Shown: positions 8,957 to 18,664 of the stretch, one piece after another | How the letters are laid out: each line of letters opens with the position of its first letter | Numbering within the stretch: the first letter of the stretch is position 1 | Source of the DNA: Novispirillum itersonii | GTDB lineage: Bacteria; Pseudomonadota; Alphaproteobacteria; Rhodospirillales; Rhodospirillaceae | Reading direction: 5' to 3' | DNA: 64,000 nucleotides | Assembly (NCBI RefSeq): GCF_014205675.1 | Contig: NZ_JACIIX010000009.1 | Coordinates: 124,001-188,000, forward strand | Notes under the pieces: model-generated | Databases searched by the model: none | Seen by the model: only the letters and a program-made list of their open reading frames with translations | What the model was told of the DNA's origin: nothing | Translations under genes and position numbers: made by a program

Positions 8957-9553
8957 TCAGGGGGCGGCGACATAGACGACCCCGGACGGCAGTCTGTAGC
9001 TCCACGGCAGACCGGCATTGCGCCAGCCGTCCACGTCTCGGACCCCTTTACTGGGGCCGTCCTTGCGGGTGTTGCCTTCGAAACCGTCAACCATGGTGTA
9101 GGTCCGGGCCCAGCCGCGGGCATGCAGAAGATCAGCCGCCGGGGCGCTGCGGGTGCTGCCGGAGCGGCACATGAAAATGACCTTGGTGGTGGCCCGGTCG
9201 GCACCGAGGGCGGCGAGTCTGGCCTCCATTTCAGTGGCGAAGGACGGATTGACCTTCATGGCGAAGGTGCCCTTTTCGGCGTTCAGGCTGCTGCGGTCGG
9301 CCATCATGTAAGGAACGTGAATATCGGTGTCGGAGGCAAAGCCGGTGAACATCGCCTCCACCGGATCCCGGACATCGACAAGCACCACCGACGGGTCTGC
9401 CTGCATCAGGGCCCAGGCTTCGGTGGCGGTGACATAGAGGTCGGACTTGACCTGTGCCCCCGCCTCAGCCGGGCGGTCAGCGGCCTGAACGCAGACCGGC
9501 GCGGCCAAGGTGATGGCCGCGGCCAGAAACAGGGAACGGATTCGGTTGGGCAT
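8957..9553 (-). CDS. Periplasmic rhodanese-domain protein
   Basis: A 198-residue protein with a signal peptide (cleavage probably after residue 24, VQA). One rhodanese domain follows. The candidate catalytic cysteine is Cys129 in IFMCRSGSTRS, which matches the active-site loop of single-domain sulfurtransferases. VVLVDVRDPVEAMFTG is the domain's N-terminal motif. Such proteins carry persulfide sulfur. It lies 14 bases downstream of a secreted DsrE-type protein, so the pair is probably one operon handling sulfur in the periplasm. The substrate is unknown. Confidence 0.87.
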   Translation of the reverse strand: MPNRIRSLFLAAAITLAAPVCVQAADRPAEAGAQVKSDLYVTATEAWALMQADPSVVLVDVRDPVEAMFTGFASDTDIHVPYMMADRSSLNAEKGTFAMKVNPSFATEMEARLAALGADRATTKVIFMCRSGSTRSAPAADLLHARGWARTYTMVDGFEGNTRKDGPSKGVRDVDGWRNAGLPWSYRLPSGVVYVAAP

Positions 9554-9567
9554 GATTGGCTCCTGTC

Positions 9568-9993
9568 TCAGAAGGCGAGATAGCGGACGTCGGGCTGGAT
9601 CATGTAATCGCCGATTACCGGCGGCGTCACCGGGCTGACACCATCAATCAGGGTGTCGGCGGTTTTGCCGCTGTTGGGCAGGTAAAGTGCGCAGACCTCT
9701 GCGGTGGCACCCTGCGCCAGCAGGCCCTGCAACATCTGCTGGGGCGTTTTTCCGGCCGGTTTCAGGGGCGGCATTTCTGCCCCTTTCAGGGCAAGGTCGC
9801 CCCCGGGGCCACACAGCAGGATCCGCACGTCGGTTCCGCGTTTGCGGGCTTCCATGCCAAGGACCATGGCCATGCCCTGCACCTGCGGTTCAGCCGTTGT
9901 GACGGTGATGAACAGTTTTTCCGCCGCCTGTGCGGGCAGGGTCGCGGTGGCGGCGATGGTGCCGATGGCAAGGGCGGACAATAAAGAGCGCAT
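9568..9993 (-). CDS. Secreted DsrE/DsrF-like protein
   Basis: A 141-residue protein with a clear signal peptide (LPAQAA, cleavage near residue 23). The mature part has the DsrE-like pattern: LFITVTTAEPQVQGMAM, then RILLCGPGGDLAL with Cys61, and GATAEVCALYLPNSG with Cys101. DsrE proteins bind or relay sulfur on cysteines. It is first in a two-gene unit with the rhodanese gene. A dyad resembling an FNR/FixK box lies about 60-75 bases upstream of the start codon, which could place the pair under oxygen control. Function beyond sulfur handling cannot be stated. Confidence 0.75.
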   Translation of the reverse strand: MRSLLSALAIGTIAATATLPAQAAEKLFITVTTAEPQVQGMAMVLGMEARKRGTDVRILLCGPGGDLALKGAEMPPLKPAGKTPQQMLQGLLAQGATAEVCALYLPNSGKTADTLIDGVSPVTPPVIGDYMIQPDVRYLAF

Positions 9994-10053
9994 GGCAGTT
10001 TCCTTCCGGTGATCGACTGCCGGGGACAGTATCGGGGGACGTTATATTCGTCA

Positions 10054-10067
10054 TTGCTAATTATCAA
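10054..10067. promoter_or_regulatory. FNR/FixK-like dyad TTGCTaattATCAA
   Basis: It matches the consensus TTGAT-N4-ATCAA at 9 of 10 defined positions. It lies 61-74 bases upstream of the DsrE-like start on the minus strand, a common distance for an activator site. Not tested. Confidence 0.35.
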
Positions 10068-10263
10068 TCGGACTGAAGCTCCTGCCGTTGTTGCAGTGCG
10101 GCGGGAACGTGCCGCCTCACCGGAACGATGTGGTGGAACAGGGTGTCCTGAACCGACCGTGCTGCAACGCGTTGACATCGCCGCCACACCCCCCTAGCTT
10201 CGACCTCTGTTTTTCCGGCGGTTGGCCGGGGTGTCTGAGGCAGGATAAAGGGGGTGTCTGGCG

Positions 10264-11928
10264 ATGGCCGAGACCCTGAGGATTGCGCTGGCGCAGTTGA
10301 ACCCGGTGGTCGGGGATGTGAGCGGCAATGTGGCGCGGGTGCGGGCGGCGCGGGCGCAGGCAGCGGCACAGGGTGCCGATGTGGTGGTCTGTACCGAGCT
10401 GGTGCTGTCCGGATATCCGCCGGAAGACCTGATTTACCGGGCTGCCTTCATGGACGCCATCGAGGAGCAGGTCCACGCGCTGGCGGCGGAAACCGCCGAC
10501 GGCGGACCGGCCCTGATTGTCGGCAGCCCGTGGCGCAAGGACGGCCACAGCTACAACGCCGCGCTGGTGCTGGATGGTGGGCAGATCAAGGCCGCCGTGC
10601 TGAAGCACCACCTGCCGAACTACGGCGTGTTTGATGAAATCCGCGTTTTTGCCAGCGGTCCGCATCCCGGCCCGGTGGAGGTGCGCGGCGTCCGCCTTGG
10701 CATCATGGTCTGCGAAGACATGTGGTATACCGATGTGGCGGAAACCCTGTCGGAGACCGGGGCGGAACTGCTGGTGATCCCCAACGGATCGCCGTTCGAG
10801 CTGGACAAGGGCGATGAACGCCTGAGCCACGCCGCCGCCCGGGTCAAGGAAACCGGCCTGCCGCTGATCTACGTCAATCAGGTCGGCGGGCAGGATGAGC
10901 TGGTGTTTGACGGGGCCAGCTTTGTGCTGGATGCCGACTGCGCCCTGCGTCACCGTGCCCCGTCGTGGCAGGAAAGCCTGACCGTCACCGAGTGGCGGAA
11001 GGGGCCGCAGGGCTGGTCCTGTGTGCCATCCACCCTCGCGGCGGAAGGATCGCGGGAAGAGCAGGTTTATCAGGCGATGGTGCTGGGCCTGCGCGATTAT
11101 GTCGGCAAGAACGGCTTCCCGGGGGTGATTCTCGGCCTGTCCGGCGGCATTGACAGTGCGCTGGCCGCCGCCGTTGCCGCCGATGCGCTGGGGCCGGACC
11201 GGGTGTGGTCGGTGATGATGCCGTCGCCCTATACCTCCGACGACAGTCTGGAAGACGCGGCGGAGGTGGCGCGGCTGCTGGGCTGCCGTCTGGATACGGT
11301 CAACATCATTCCGGCGATGACCGCCTTTGACCAGATGCTGGGCAGCTTCTTCAGCGGTCTGCCGTCCGATATCACCGAAGAGAACCTTCAGTCCCGCGCC
11401 CGGGGCGTCAGCCTGATGGCGCTGTCCAACAAGTTCGGCCCGATGGTGCTGTCCACCGGCAACAAGTCGGAGATGAGCACCGGCTACGCCACCCTGTACG
11501 GCGACATGTGCGGCGGCTATGCGGTGCTGAAGGACGTTTACAAGACCATGGTGTTCGCGGTGTCGCGCTGGCGCAATGCCAACACCCCCGCCGGGGCGCT
11601 GGGCCCGCAGGGCGCGGTGATGCCGGACCGGGTGATCACCAAGCCGCCGACCGCCGAACTGCGCCCGGACCAGAAGGACGAAGACAGCCTGCCGCCCTAT
11701 GCGGTGCTGGATGATATCCTTGAACGCCTGATCGAGCGCCGTCAGCATCTGTCGGAGATCGTCAGCCAGACCGGCTATGAGTCGGCGGTGGTAGAACGGG
11801 TGTGGCGTCTGCTCAACCGGGCGGAATACAAGCGCCGTCAGGCCCCGCCGGGGGTGAAGATCACCCGCTGCGCCTTCGGGCGGGAACGGCGCTACCCGAT
11901 CACCAACGCCTACGTCGGCCCGCGCTGA
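10264..11928 (+). CDS. nadE: Glutamine-dependent NAD+ synthetase
   Basis: A 554-residue two-domain enzyme that makes NAD+ from deamido-NAD+ using ammonia from glutamine. The N-terminal nitrilase-type amidase has its Glu/Lys/Cys triad in CTELVLSGYPPEDL, LKHHLPNYGVFDE and GIMVCEDMW. The C-terminal synthetase has the PPi-loop LSGGIDSALAAAVA near residue 293 and SVMMPSPYTSDDS. The start has an upstream AAGGGGG. It precedes gltX with 39 bases between, so the two may be cotranscribed. Length is normal for the glutamine-using form. Confidence 0.96.
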   Translation: MAETLRIALAQLNPVVGDVSGNVARVRAARAQAAAQGADVVVCTELVLSGYPPEDLIYRAAFMDAIEEQVHALAAETADGGPALIVGSPWRKDGHSYNAALVLDGGQIKAAVLKHHLPNYGVFDEIRVFASGPHPGPVEVRGVRLGIMVCEDMWYTDVAETLSETGAELLVIPNGSPFELDKGDERLSHAAARVKETGLPLIYVNQVGGQDELVFDGASFVLDADCALRHRAPSWQESLTVTEWRKGPQGWSCVPSTLAAEGSREEQVYQAMVLGLRDYVGKNGFPGVILGLSGGIDSALAAAVAADALGPDRVWSVMMPSPYTSDDSLEDAAEVARLLGCRLDTVNIIPAMTAFDQMLGSFFSGLPSDITEENLQSRARGVSLMALSNKFGPMVLSTGNKSEMSTGYATLYGDMCGGYAVLKDVYKTMVFAVSRWRNANTPAGALGPQGAVMPDRVITKPPTAELRPDQKDEDSLPPYAVLDDILERLIERRQHLSEIVSQTGYESAVVERVWRLLNRAEYKRRQAPPGVKITRCAFGRERRYPITNAYVGPR

Positions 11929-11967
11929 TCCGGTCTTTTTCCTTTTTTCTGATCTGTAGAGAGCATC

Positions 11968-13308
11968 ATGTCCGTTCTGGTCCGTTTCGCCCCGTCCCCC
12001 ACCGGCAAGCTGCATGTCGGCAACATCCGGGTGGCGCTGATCAACTTCCTGCTGGCGGGCGGCCGGGCGGAAAACCTGATCCTGCGCTATGACGACACCG
12101 ATTTTGAACGCTCGAAGCAGGAACATGTCGATGATATCGCCCGCGATCTGCGCTGGCTGGGGATTGAGTGGGGCCAGACCTTCTATCAGTCGCAGCGGCT
12201 GGACCTGTACAACGCGGCGCGGGATAAACTGATTGCCGCCGGGCGGCTGTATCCGTGTTACGAGACGGCGGAAGAGCTGGAATACATGCGCAACCGCCAG
12301 CGCATGCGTGGCAAGCCGCCGATCTACGACCGCTCCGCCCTGTCGCTGACCCCGGAACAGATCGCCGCCTATCAGGCAGAAGGCCGCCGTCCGCACTGGC
12401 GTTTCCGGCTGGTGGACGGCGACATCCGCTGGACCGATCTGGTGCGGGGCGACTGCACCTATGATGCCGCCCATCTGGCCGATCCGGTGGTGATCCGCGA
12501 GGATGGCACCTATCTGTACATGCTGCCGTCGGCGATTGACGACGCCGACATGGGCATCACCCATGTGGTGCGTGGCGAAGACCATGTGACCAACACGGCG
12601 GTGCAGATCCAGATGTTCGAGGCGCTGGGGGCAGCGGTTCCGGCCTTTGCCCATCTGCCGCTGCTGGTCGGGGCCGATGGCAAGGGCCTGTCGAAGCGCC
12701 TTGGCTCGCTGTCGATGGGCGATCTGCGCGGGCAGGGGATTGAGCCGCTGTCGATCTGTTCGCTGCTGGCGCGTCTGGGCTCGTCGGAGGCGATTGACCT
12801 GACCGACAGCATGGATGCGCTGGTCGCCGCCTTTGAGATCACCCACTTCGGCCGCTCCACCCCGCGCTTTGATCCGGCGGAGCTGGAACGCCTGAACCAG
12901 AAGCTGCTGCATCACCTGCCGTGGGAGGCCGCACAGGCCCGCCTGCATGCGTTGGGCTGTGCGCAGGCCACCGAAGCCTTCTGGGAGGCGGTGCGCGGCA
13001 ACCTGACCGTTTTTGCCGATGTCACGGAGTGGTATCAGGTGGTCTATACCGTCTCCGGCCCGCTGCCGGGGGTGGAGGTTGATCCGGCCTTCCGTCAGGC
13101 GGCGCTGACCTGCCTGCCGGACGGGGTGTGGACACAGGAGACCTGGAAGCAGTGGACCGATGCCGTCAAGGCCGCCACCGGGGCCAAGGGCAAGGATCTG
13201 TTCCTGCCGCTGCGCCGCCTGCTGACCGGGCATGACCACGGGCCGGAGCTGAAAGCCCTGCTGCCGCTGATCGGGCGGGACCGGGTGCTGGCCCGTCTGG
13301 CGGGGTAA
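11968..13308 (+). CDS. gltX: Glutamate-tRNA ligase (short form)
   Basis: A 446-residue class I aminoacyl-tRNA synthetase that charges tRNA-Glu. The HIGH-type signature is HVGN (16-19) in RFAPSPTGKLHVGN, and the KMSKS-type signature is KGLSKR (about 239-244). WTDLVRGD and THVVRGEDHVTNT are family blocks. Many alphaproteobacteria carry two GluRS genes; this length and the LSKR variant fit the shorter paralogue. Whether it charges tRNA-Glu, tRNA-Gln or both cannot be read. It follows nadE closely. Confidence 0.94.
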   Translation: MSVLVRFAPSPTGKLHVGNIRVALINFLLAGGRAENLILRYDDTDFERSKQEHVDDIARDLRWLGIEWGQTFYQSQRLDLYNAARDKLIAAGRLYPCYETAEELEYMRNRQRMRGKPPIYDRSALSLTPEQIAAYQAEGRRPHWRFRLVDGDIRWTDLVRGDCTYDAAHLADPVVIREDGTYLYMLPSAIDDADMGITHVVRGEDHVTNTAVQIQMFEALGAAVPAFAHLPLLVGADGKGLSKRLGSLSMGDLRGQGIEPLSICSLLARLGSSEAIDLTDSMDALVAAFEITHFGRSTPRFDPAELERLNQKLLHHLPWEAAQARLHALGCAQATEAFWEAVRGNLTVFADVTEWYQVVYTVSGPLPGVEVDPAFRQAALTCLPDGVWTQETWKQWTDAVKAATGAKGKDLFLPLRRLLTGHDHGPELKALLPLIGRDRVLARLAG

Positions 13309-13510
13309 CTGGCCGGGGAAGACGGGCAGGGCTGGCGGCGGCGGCGACATTTATATAAAAATTGACTCATGTCAGTGTCGCGATCCGAAATCCCCGGTAT
13401 TCAGCCACCACGGATTGACGTACCCTGTCGGCCTTGCCGTCGCGTCAGGATGCTGCCGCAGGCCTGATGTTGCCCTGTTGCCAGACCATCGCCAAAAACC
13501 ATCATCGGTT

Positions 13511-15718
13511 ATGCCCATGCCTTTCCACGGTTCTTTTGCCCCGACCTCCGCCTTCACGCTGCCGACAGTTCTGCTGATCGAGGATGACCCGCTGTTTGCG
13601 GAACTGGTCGAGGGCTATCTGGAAGCCGGGGCCGGTGCGGTGGCGGGTGCCGATGTCGCCGGGTTCCGTGTGCTGCGGGCGGCGACGCTGGAACAGGGGC
13701 TGGCGGTGCTGCACGGCACCGGGCCGGGGGCCGGGGAAGAGGACGGCGGCGGTGCCGACGTGGTGCTGCTGGACCTGTCGCTGGGCGACAGTGACGGTCT
13801 GGCGACGCTGGAGGCGGTGATTGACCATGCCCCCGGCGTGCCGGTGGTGGTACTGACCGGCGATGCGTCGGAGCGGATGGCCCTTCAGGCGGTGCGCCGG
13901 GGGGCACAGGATTATCTGGTAAAGGCCGATATGCGCCCGGTGTCCCTGCGCCGGGCGTTGCTGTATGCGCTGGAACGGCGATCCACCCTGACGGCGCTGT
14001 TGCAGGCGGGGTCAGCGGTCAGCGGCCTGCTGGACAGCCTGAATGCGGCGGCGGCGGTGGTGGAGGCGGTCCGCGACAGCAGCGGCGCGGTCACCGGCTT
14101 TGCGTGGTGTCTCGGCAACCGCAGCTGCCAGCGGCTGCTGGGGCTGGATGTGGCGGCGGTGGAAGGCCGCCCGCTGCATGACACCCTGCCGTGGTATGCC
14201 GACAGCGGGCTTCCGGCGGCGCTGGAGCGGGTGGCTGACGGCTATGGCGATATTGACCGTGAACTGACGGTGGTGATTGCCGGGCAGACGCGGTGGCTGC
14301 ATGTCTCGGCAGTGCGCCTGAGCGGCGGGCGGCTGGGCGGCGGCCGTCTGGCGGTGACACTGGAAGATATCACCGAACGGCACCAGCATCAGGAACGGCT
14401 GCGGTTTCTGGCCACGCGGGATCCGCTGACCGGCCTGCCCAACCGCACGCTGTTTCAGGATCATCTGGAAGAGGCGGTCTCGCGGGCGGAACGCGGCAGC
14501 CAGCGGGCGGCGGTACTGTATATCGACCTTGATCATTTCAAAACCATCAACGACACCATGGGCCACAGCACCGGCGACCGGGTGTTGCAGGATGTGGCGC
14601 GGCGGCTGGAAATGATCAGCCCGCCGGAGGCCTTTATCAGCCACCTGTCCGGCGATGAATTCGCCGTGCTGCTGCCCCGGGTTTCCGATGAGGCGGAGGT
14701 CACGGCGGCGGCGGCGGCGGTGCTGAAGCATCTGGAACAGCCGTTTGTCATCGACGGGCGGGAGATCTTCATTTCCGGCTCTATCGGGGTGGTGCTGTAC
14801 CCTGACAGCGCCCGCAACCCCAACGGCCTGATGCGTAACGTTGATGCCGCCGTGCATCACGCCAAGCGGCAGGGCCGCAACACCTACAGTGTGTATTCGG
14901 AACACCTGTCGCACGAGATGGTCCGCCGCCTGCATCTGGAAACCGGCCTGCGCCGGGCGCTGGAGCGGGGCGAGATGCGGGTGGTGTTCCAGCCGAAGAT
15001 GGATCTGGCCACCGGACAGATCAGCGGGGCGGAAGCCCTGCTGCGCTGGGACAGCCGGGAACTGGGGGCGGTGTCGCCGGTGGAGTTCATCCCGGTGGCG
15101 GAAGATACCGGCATGATCATCGCCATCGGCGAATGGGTGCTGGAAGAGGTCTGCCGCTGGCTGGCCCGCTGGAACCGGCAGGGCCACCGGCCGGTGCGGG
15201 TGGCGGTCAATCTGTCGGCGCGGCAGTTCCGTGATCCGCTGCTGGTGGAGCGGGTGAAGGCAATTGTCGCCGCCGCCGGGGTGTCGGCCCGCCAGCTGGA
15301 ATTTGAACTGACGGAATCAGTGCTGGTGGAAAATGCCACAGAAGCCACCAAGGCCCTGTGGGCCCTGCGCGGACTGGGGGTGACACTGTCGGTGGATGAT
15401 TTCGGCACCGGCTATTCCTCCCTCAGCTACCTCAAGCGCTTCCCGATTGATGCCCTGAAGATTGATCAGTCTTTCGTCCGTGACCTGCCCGACAGTTCCG
15501 ACGACAAGGCGATTGTGCGGGCGATTATCCTGATGGGCCGCTCGCTGGATCTGGCGTTGGTGGCGGAAGGGGTGGAAACGCAGGCGCAGGCTGATTTCCT
15601 GAAAGCCAACCAGTGCACCTATGCACAGGGGTATCTGTTTGCCCGCCCGATCAGTGGGCCGGAGTTTGAGGCCTTCATGGTCGGTTGCGATGATGATCTG
15701 GAGCTGGGGGTCGGCTGA
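13511..15718 (+). CDS. Response regulator with PAS, GGDEF and EAL domains
   Basis: A 735-residue cyclic-di-GMP signalling protein. The receiver domain spans about 18-150, with acidic pocket Glu24/Asp25/Asp26 and phospho-acceptor Asp88 in LLDLS. A PAS-like segment follows. The GGDEF domain reads SGDEF near residue 380, and no RxxD inhibitory site is visible before it. The EAL domain is intact: EALLRW (about 508), NLSARQF, FELTES, DDFGTGYSS and AEGVET. It therefore probably hydrolyses c-di-GMP; cyclase activity is uncertain because of the Gly-to-Ser change. An upstream TTG start at 13415 is unlikely. The ATG at 13511 lacks a strong ribosome site, and the ATG at 13517 is an alternative. Confidence 0.9.
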   Translation: MPMPFHGSFAPTSAFTLPTVLLIEDDPLFAELVEGYLEAGAGAVAGADVAGFRVLRAATLEQGLAVLHGTGPGAGEEDGGGADVVLLDLSLGDSDGLATLEAVIDHAPGVPVVVLTGDASERMALQAVRRGAQDYLVKADMRPVSLRRALLYALERRSTLTALLQAGSAVSGLLDSLNAAAAVVEAVRDSSGAVTGFAWCLGNRSCQRLLGLDVAAVEGRPLHDTLPWYADSGLPAALERVADGYGDIDRELTVVIAGQTRWLHVSAVRLSGGRLGGGRLAVTLEDITERHQHQERLRFLATRDPLTGLPNRTLFQDHLEEAVSRAERGSQRAAVLYIDLDHFKTINDTMGHSTGDRVLQDVARRLEMISPPEAFISHLSGDEFAVLLPRVSDEAEVTAAAAAVLKHLEQPFVIDGREIFISGSIGVVLYPDSARNPNGLMRNVDAAVHHAKRQGRNTYSVYSEHLSHEMVRRLHLETGLRRALERGEMRVVFQPKMDLATGQISGAEALLRWDSRELGAVSPVEFIPVAEDTGMIIAIGEWVLEEVCRWLARWNRQGHRPVRVAVNLSARQFRDPLLVERVKAIVAAAGVSARQLEFELTESVLVENATEATKALWALRGLGVTLSVDDFGTGYSSLSYLKRFPIDALKIDQSFVRDLPDSSDDKAIVRAIILMGRSLDLALVAEGVETQAQADFLKANQCTYAQGYLFARPISGPEFEAFMVGCDDDLELGVG

Positions 15719-16086
15719 GGCCGGGTGTCTGGAGCAGAGAGGCCGGATTGGGATCGGCGTTTTCGCAAAAAGAGAAAAAAGCATTCGCAATATGCGGTGT
15801 CAGTTTGCAAAACACTCTTTAAAATGAAAATTTCATTATATTAAAAACATTCTAATTTATTCTGGATTGATTGATCCGATTAATTTTTATCCTTTCCTGA
15901 TCGCTTTGAGCTGTTCATCTATGACCTAAGGCATAGACCCTAAAGATTCCATCCTGATGCTTACGACCGTCAGGGTATGGCTTGAGTCGGTCCCTCCGGT
16001 GGTACGGCATTTGCTACCCCGGACGCGTGTTGTGGTCTCCGGCCCATCAGAGGGAGGGAGGCGGCGTCCAGTGAGGAGCAAAGCCC
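15719..16086. other. Intergenic region upstream of the first PAS gene
   Basis: No gene is visible. Bases 15770-15905 are markedly AT-rich. The region holds an imperfect 20-bp dyad (15918-15937) and presumably the promoter of the PAS/chemoreceptor pair. Confidence 0.5.
15918..15937. promoter_or_regulatory. Dyad TCTATG-N8-CATAGA
   Basis: The 6-bp arms are perfect, and 8 of 10 base pairs match over the 20-bp symmetry. It lies about 150 bases upstream of the first PAS gene. No regulator is recognised for it. Confidence 0.3.
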
Positions 16087-16617
16087 ATGGGGCAGGTCCT
16101 GTTGACCGGTGCGGAACGGTTTCTTGATCCCAATGATGTGATCGTCAGCAAGACGGATCTGCGCGGCCGGATCGTCTATGCCAACCGCCGGTTTTGCAGC
16201 ATCGCCGATTACGAGGAGCATGAGGTTCTGGGGCAGCCGCACAGCATCGTGCGCCACCCGCTGATGCCCCGCTGCGTGTTCAAACTGCTGTGGGACACCA
16301 TCATGGAGGGGCAGGAGCTGTTCGCCTATGTGATCAACCGCACCAAACACGGCGATCATTACTGGGTGCTGGCCCATGCCACCCCGGACCGGGCGGCGGA
16401 TGGATCGGTCAGCGGCTTCACCTCCTGCCGCCGGGCACCGGGCAAGGCCGCTCTGGCGGCGATCCGTCCCCTGTATGAAGATCTGCTGGGGATTGAGGCG
16501 GCGATTGAGAACACCAAGGACGGGCTGGCGGCGTCAGTCCGCGCCCTGCACGACCATCTGGGGCGGATCGGCACGCCCTATGACCAGCTGATGCACCGGC
16601 TGATCGCGGCAGGCTGA
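16087..16617 (+). CDS. Stand-alone PAS-domain protein (Aer-like), copy 1
   Basis: A 176-residue soluble protein. Residues 15-125 are a PAS domain of the Aer type: VSKTDLRGRIVYANRRF, LGQPHSIVRHPLMPRCVF and NRTKHGDHYWVLAHATP. In Aer this fold holds FAD and senses redox or oxygen. The last 50 residues are helical and probably form the output surface. There is no membrane or signalling domain. The next gene, 47 bases downstream, is a chemoreceptor without a PAS domain. The pair may be a split Aer: sensor and transducer on separate chains. An equal-length paralogue lies at 19029-19559. GAGGAG precedes the ATG. Confidence 0.88.
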   Translation: MGQVLLTGAERFLDPNDVIVSKTDLRGRIVYANRRFCSIADYEEHEVLGQPHSIVRHPLMPRCVFKLLWDTIMEGQELFAYVINRTKHGDHYWVLAHATPDRAADGSVSGFTSCRRAPGKAALAAIRPLYEDLLGIEAAIENTKDGLAASVRALHDHLGRIGTPYDQLMHRLIAAG

Positions 16618-16664
16618 CAGAATAAGAACAGGCGGCGGACGGCCGCGCAGGGGTGAGGGTTGAG

Positions 16665-18485
16665 ATGAAGGTGTTTCTGACCACGCTGCGGGCACAGGCC
16701 TGGGCGGCCGGACTGGTTCTGACGGCGATGATTGTTCTGGCCGGGGGGGCTCCGCTGTGGTCGCTGGTGTCGGTCCGTACGGCTGTCATAGATATTGATG
16801 CGGCGGTCAAGGTCCGGATGAACAGCGGGGTCGCGCTGCTGAAGGCGGCGCGGGACGTGAAGTTCGATGTGGTACAGGTGCAGCAGTGGCTGACCGATGT
16901 TTCCGCCACCCGGGGCCGGGATGGGCTGGATGACGGCTTCGCCAAGGCCGCTGATTTCTCCCGGCGCTTTTCTGAAGACCTGACGGAAGTGGAGAAACAC
17001 GCCACCGCCCTGAATCTGCCGCAGGTGATGGCGGTGACGGCAAAAATGCGCAGCGCGTTCACGGCCTATTACAGCACCGGGCAGGCGATGGCCACGGCCT
17101 ATGTCGACGGCGGCCCGGAGGCGGGTAACCGGCAGATGGAGGCCTTTGATACCAACGCCGAAACCCTGACGGAGATGGTCGATGCCCTGAATGCGGCGGT
17201 TGATTCCGTGGTCGAAGGCAACAGCGCGGACCTTGATCAGGCCGCCGGACAGATTACCGAAGATGTTGCCACGACTGAGGTTGTAACGGTGGTGTTGCAG
17301 GCTGTGGCGTTGGTGGTGGCATGGCTGATCGTCCGGCGGATGCTGGATACGGTGCGCGGGGTGCGCCGCACCTCCGGCATTCTGCGGCAGGCGGCCGAGG
17401 GCAGTCTGGGGGTGCGGATCCTGAACATCTGGCGCCGGGATGAGCTGGGCATGATCCAGCATGACGTCAACAGCCTGCTGGACTCGGTGGAAGCCTTCAT
17501 CCGTGAGGCGCAGGCCTCGATGGAGCATGTGGCCCGTGGCCAGTATTACCGCCGGGTGTTGGAAACCGGAACCCGGGGTGATTTCCTGACGGCATCGCGG
17601 AAGCTGAACGGGGCGATTGATCAGATGTCGTCGAAGGTCGATGCGTTCCGGGGCGTGATCGGCACCTTCGAGCAGAACGTCAGGCAGGCGGTGGAGCAGG
17701 TCAGTGGATCCTCGCGGGATCTTCAGACGGTCTCGGGGGAAATGCGGGACCTTGCCTCGGTCAACAGCAGCCGGACCGGCAGCGCCGCCGAGGCGCTGTC
17801 GTCGACCTCGATGGATATTCAGGCGGTGGCCGGGGCCTCGACCCAGCTGGCGGCGTCGATTTCCGAACTGGCCCGGCAGGTGTCCTATGCCTCCGATGCC
17901 ACTTCCGATGCGGTTGGCCGGGTGGAAAGCGCCGGGGCCGAGGTCGGATCGCTGTCGGAGGCCGCCGACCGGATCGGCGATGTCATCAGCATCATCACCG
18001 CGATTGCCGATCAGACCAATCTTCTGGCCCTGAATGCCACCATTGAGGCGGCCCGCGCCGGAGAGCTGGGGAAAGGTTTCGCCGTGGTGGCGAACGAGGT
18101 GAAATCGCTGGCCAATCAGACCGCCAAGGCCACCGGCGAAATTGCCGGACAGATCAATGGAATCCAGAGTGCCACCGGTCGTGCGGTCCATGCCATTTCC
18201 GGCATTGGCGGCGTGATCGGCACCATCAGTGAAGTGGTGCAGTCGGTTGCTGCCGCCATCGAGGAGCAGGAAGCCGCGACCCGGGAAATCACCGAGCGGG
18301 TTGAGAATGTGGCCCGCGATACCCAGTCGGTCACCGACAGTGTCGAGGTTGTGCGGGATGGCAGCGTCCGGACCGGCGATGCGGCACAGGTGGTCAACCG
18401 GTCAGCGGACAGTCTGGCGGTGTCGGCGGACCGGCTGCGGGTCAATGTCGATGACTTCCTGACCTCTGTCCGGCAGGTGATCTGA
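16665..18485 (+). CDS. Methyl-accepting chemotaxis protein paired with PAS copy 1
   Basis: A 606-residue chemoreceptor. The N-terminal membrane segment (about 14-35) is followed by a periplasmic helical domain of about 170 residues. A second segment (about 206-225), HAMP-like helices and the signalling domain follow. The tip reads [20 protein letters not shown] near residue 450. I chose the ATG at 16665 (MKVFLTTLR), because it aligns with the paralogue at 19674 (MRTFLQTLR) and gives exactly the same length; a GTG at 16653 is in frame. It lies next to a PAS-only gene and is likely its partner. A terminator follows at 18537. Confidence 0.92.
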   Translation: MKVFLTTLRAQAWAAGLVLTAMIVLAGGAPLWSLVSVRTAVIDIDAAVKVRMNSGVALLKAARDVKFDVVQVQQWLTDVSATRGRDGLDDGFAKAADFSRRFSEDLTEVEKHATALNLPQVMAVTAKMRSAFTAYYSTGQAMATAYVDGGPEAGNRQMEAFDTNAETLTEMVDALNAAVDSVVEGNSADLDQAAGQITEDVATTEVVTVVLQAVALVVAWLIVRRMLDTVRGVRRTSGILRQAAEGSLGVRILNIWRRDELGMIQHDVNSLLDSVEAFIREAQASMEHVARGQYYRRVLETGTRGDFLTASRKLNGAIDQMSSKVDAFRGVIGTFEQNVRQAVEQVSGSSRDLQTVSGEMRDLASVNSSRTGSAAEALSSTSMDIQAVAGASTQLAASISELARQVSYASDATSDAVGRVESAGAEVGSLSEAADRIGDVISIITAIADQTNLLALNATIEAARAGELGKGFAVVANEVKSLANQTAKATGEIAGQINGIQSATGRAVHAISGIGGVIGTISEVVQSVAAAIEEQEAATREITERVENVARDTQSVTDSVEVVRDGSVRTGDAAQVVNRSADSLAVSADRLRVNVDDFLTSVRQVI

Positions 18486-18536
18486 GGATTCACCCTTAAA
18501 AGGGACCGGTAAAAGTGACCGGACGGAAACACGGCG

Positions 18537-18572
18537 CAGGCCCCGGAAGACACCGGGGCCTGTTTCTGTTTT
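18537..18572 (+). terminator. Terminator of the first PAS/chemoreceptor unit
   Basis: CAGGCCCCGG pairs with CCGGGGCCTG (10-bp stem, 6-base loop) and is followed by TTTCTGTTTT. Confidence 0.85.
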
Positions 18573-18664
18573 ATTGACTGTGGTGATGCAAGCAGGGGTG
18601 GCGTCTGGGTATGGCCGCGGTCACGATTTCTTAACTGCTCTGATCCCAAAGAACTGCATCAAAA

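Noticed and set aside
10117-13350. Open frame of 1077 codons on the minus strand opposite nadE and gltX
   Set aside because: It lies opposite two certain genes and is rich in His, Gln, Arg and Gly, as antisense frames of GC-rich genes are. It has no recognisable domain.
13415-13510. Upstream TTG start for the REC-GGDEF-EAL protein
   Set aside because: The 32 extra codons show no domain similarity, and an ATG at 13511 places the receiver domain at a normal distance from the N-terminus.
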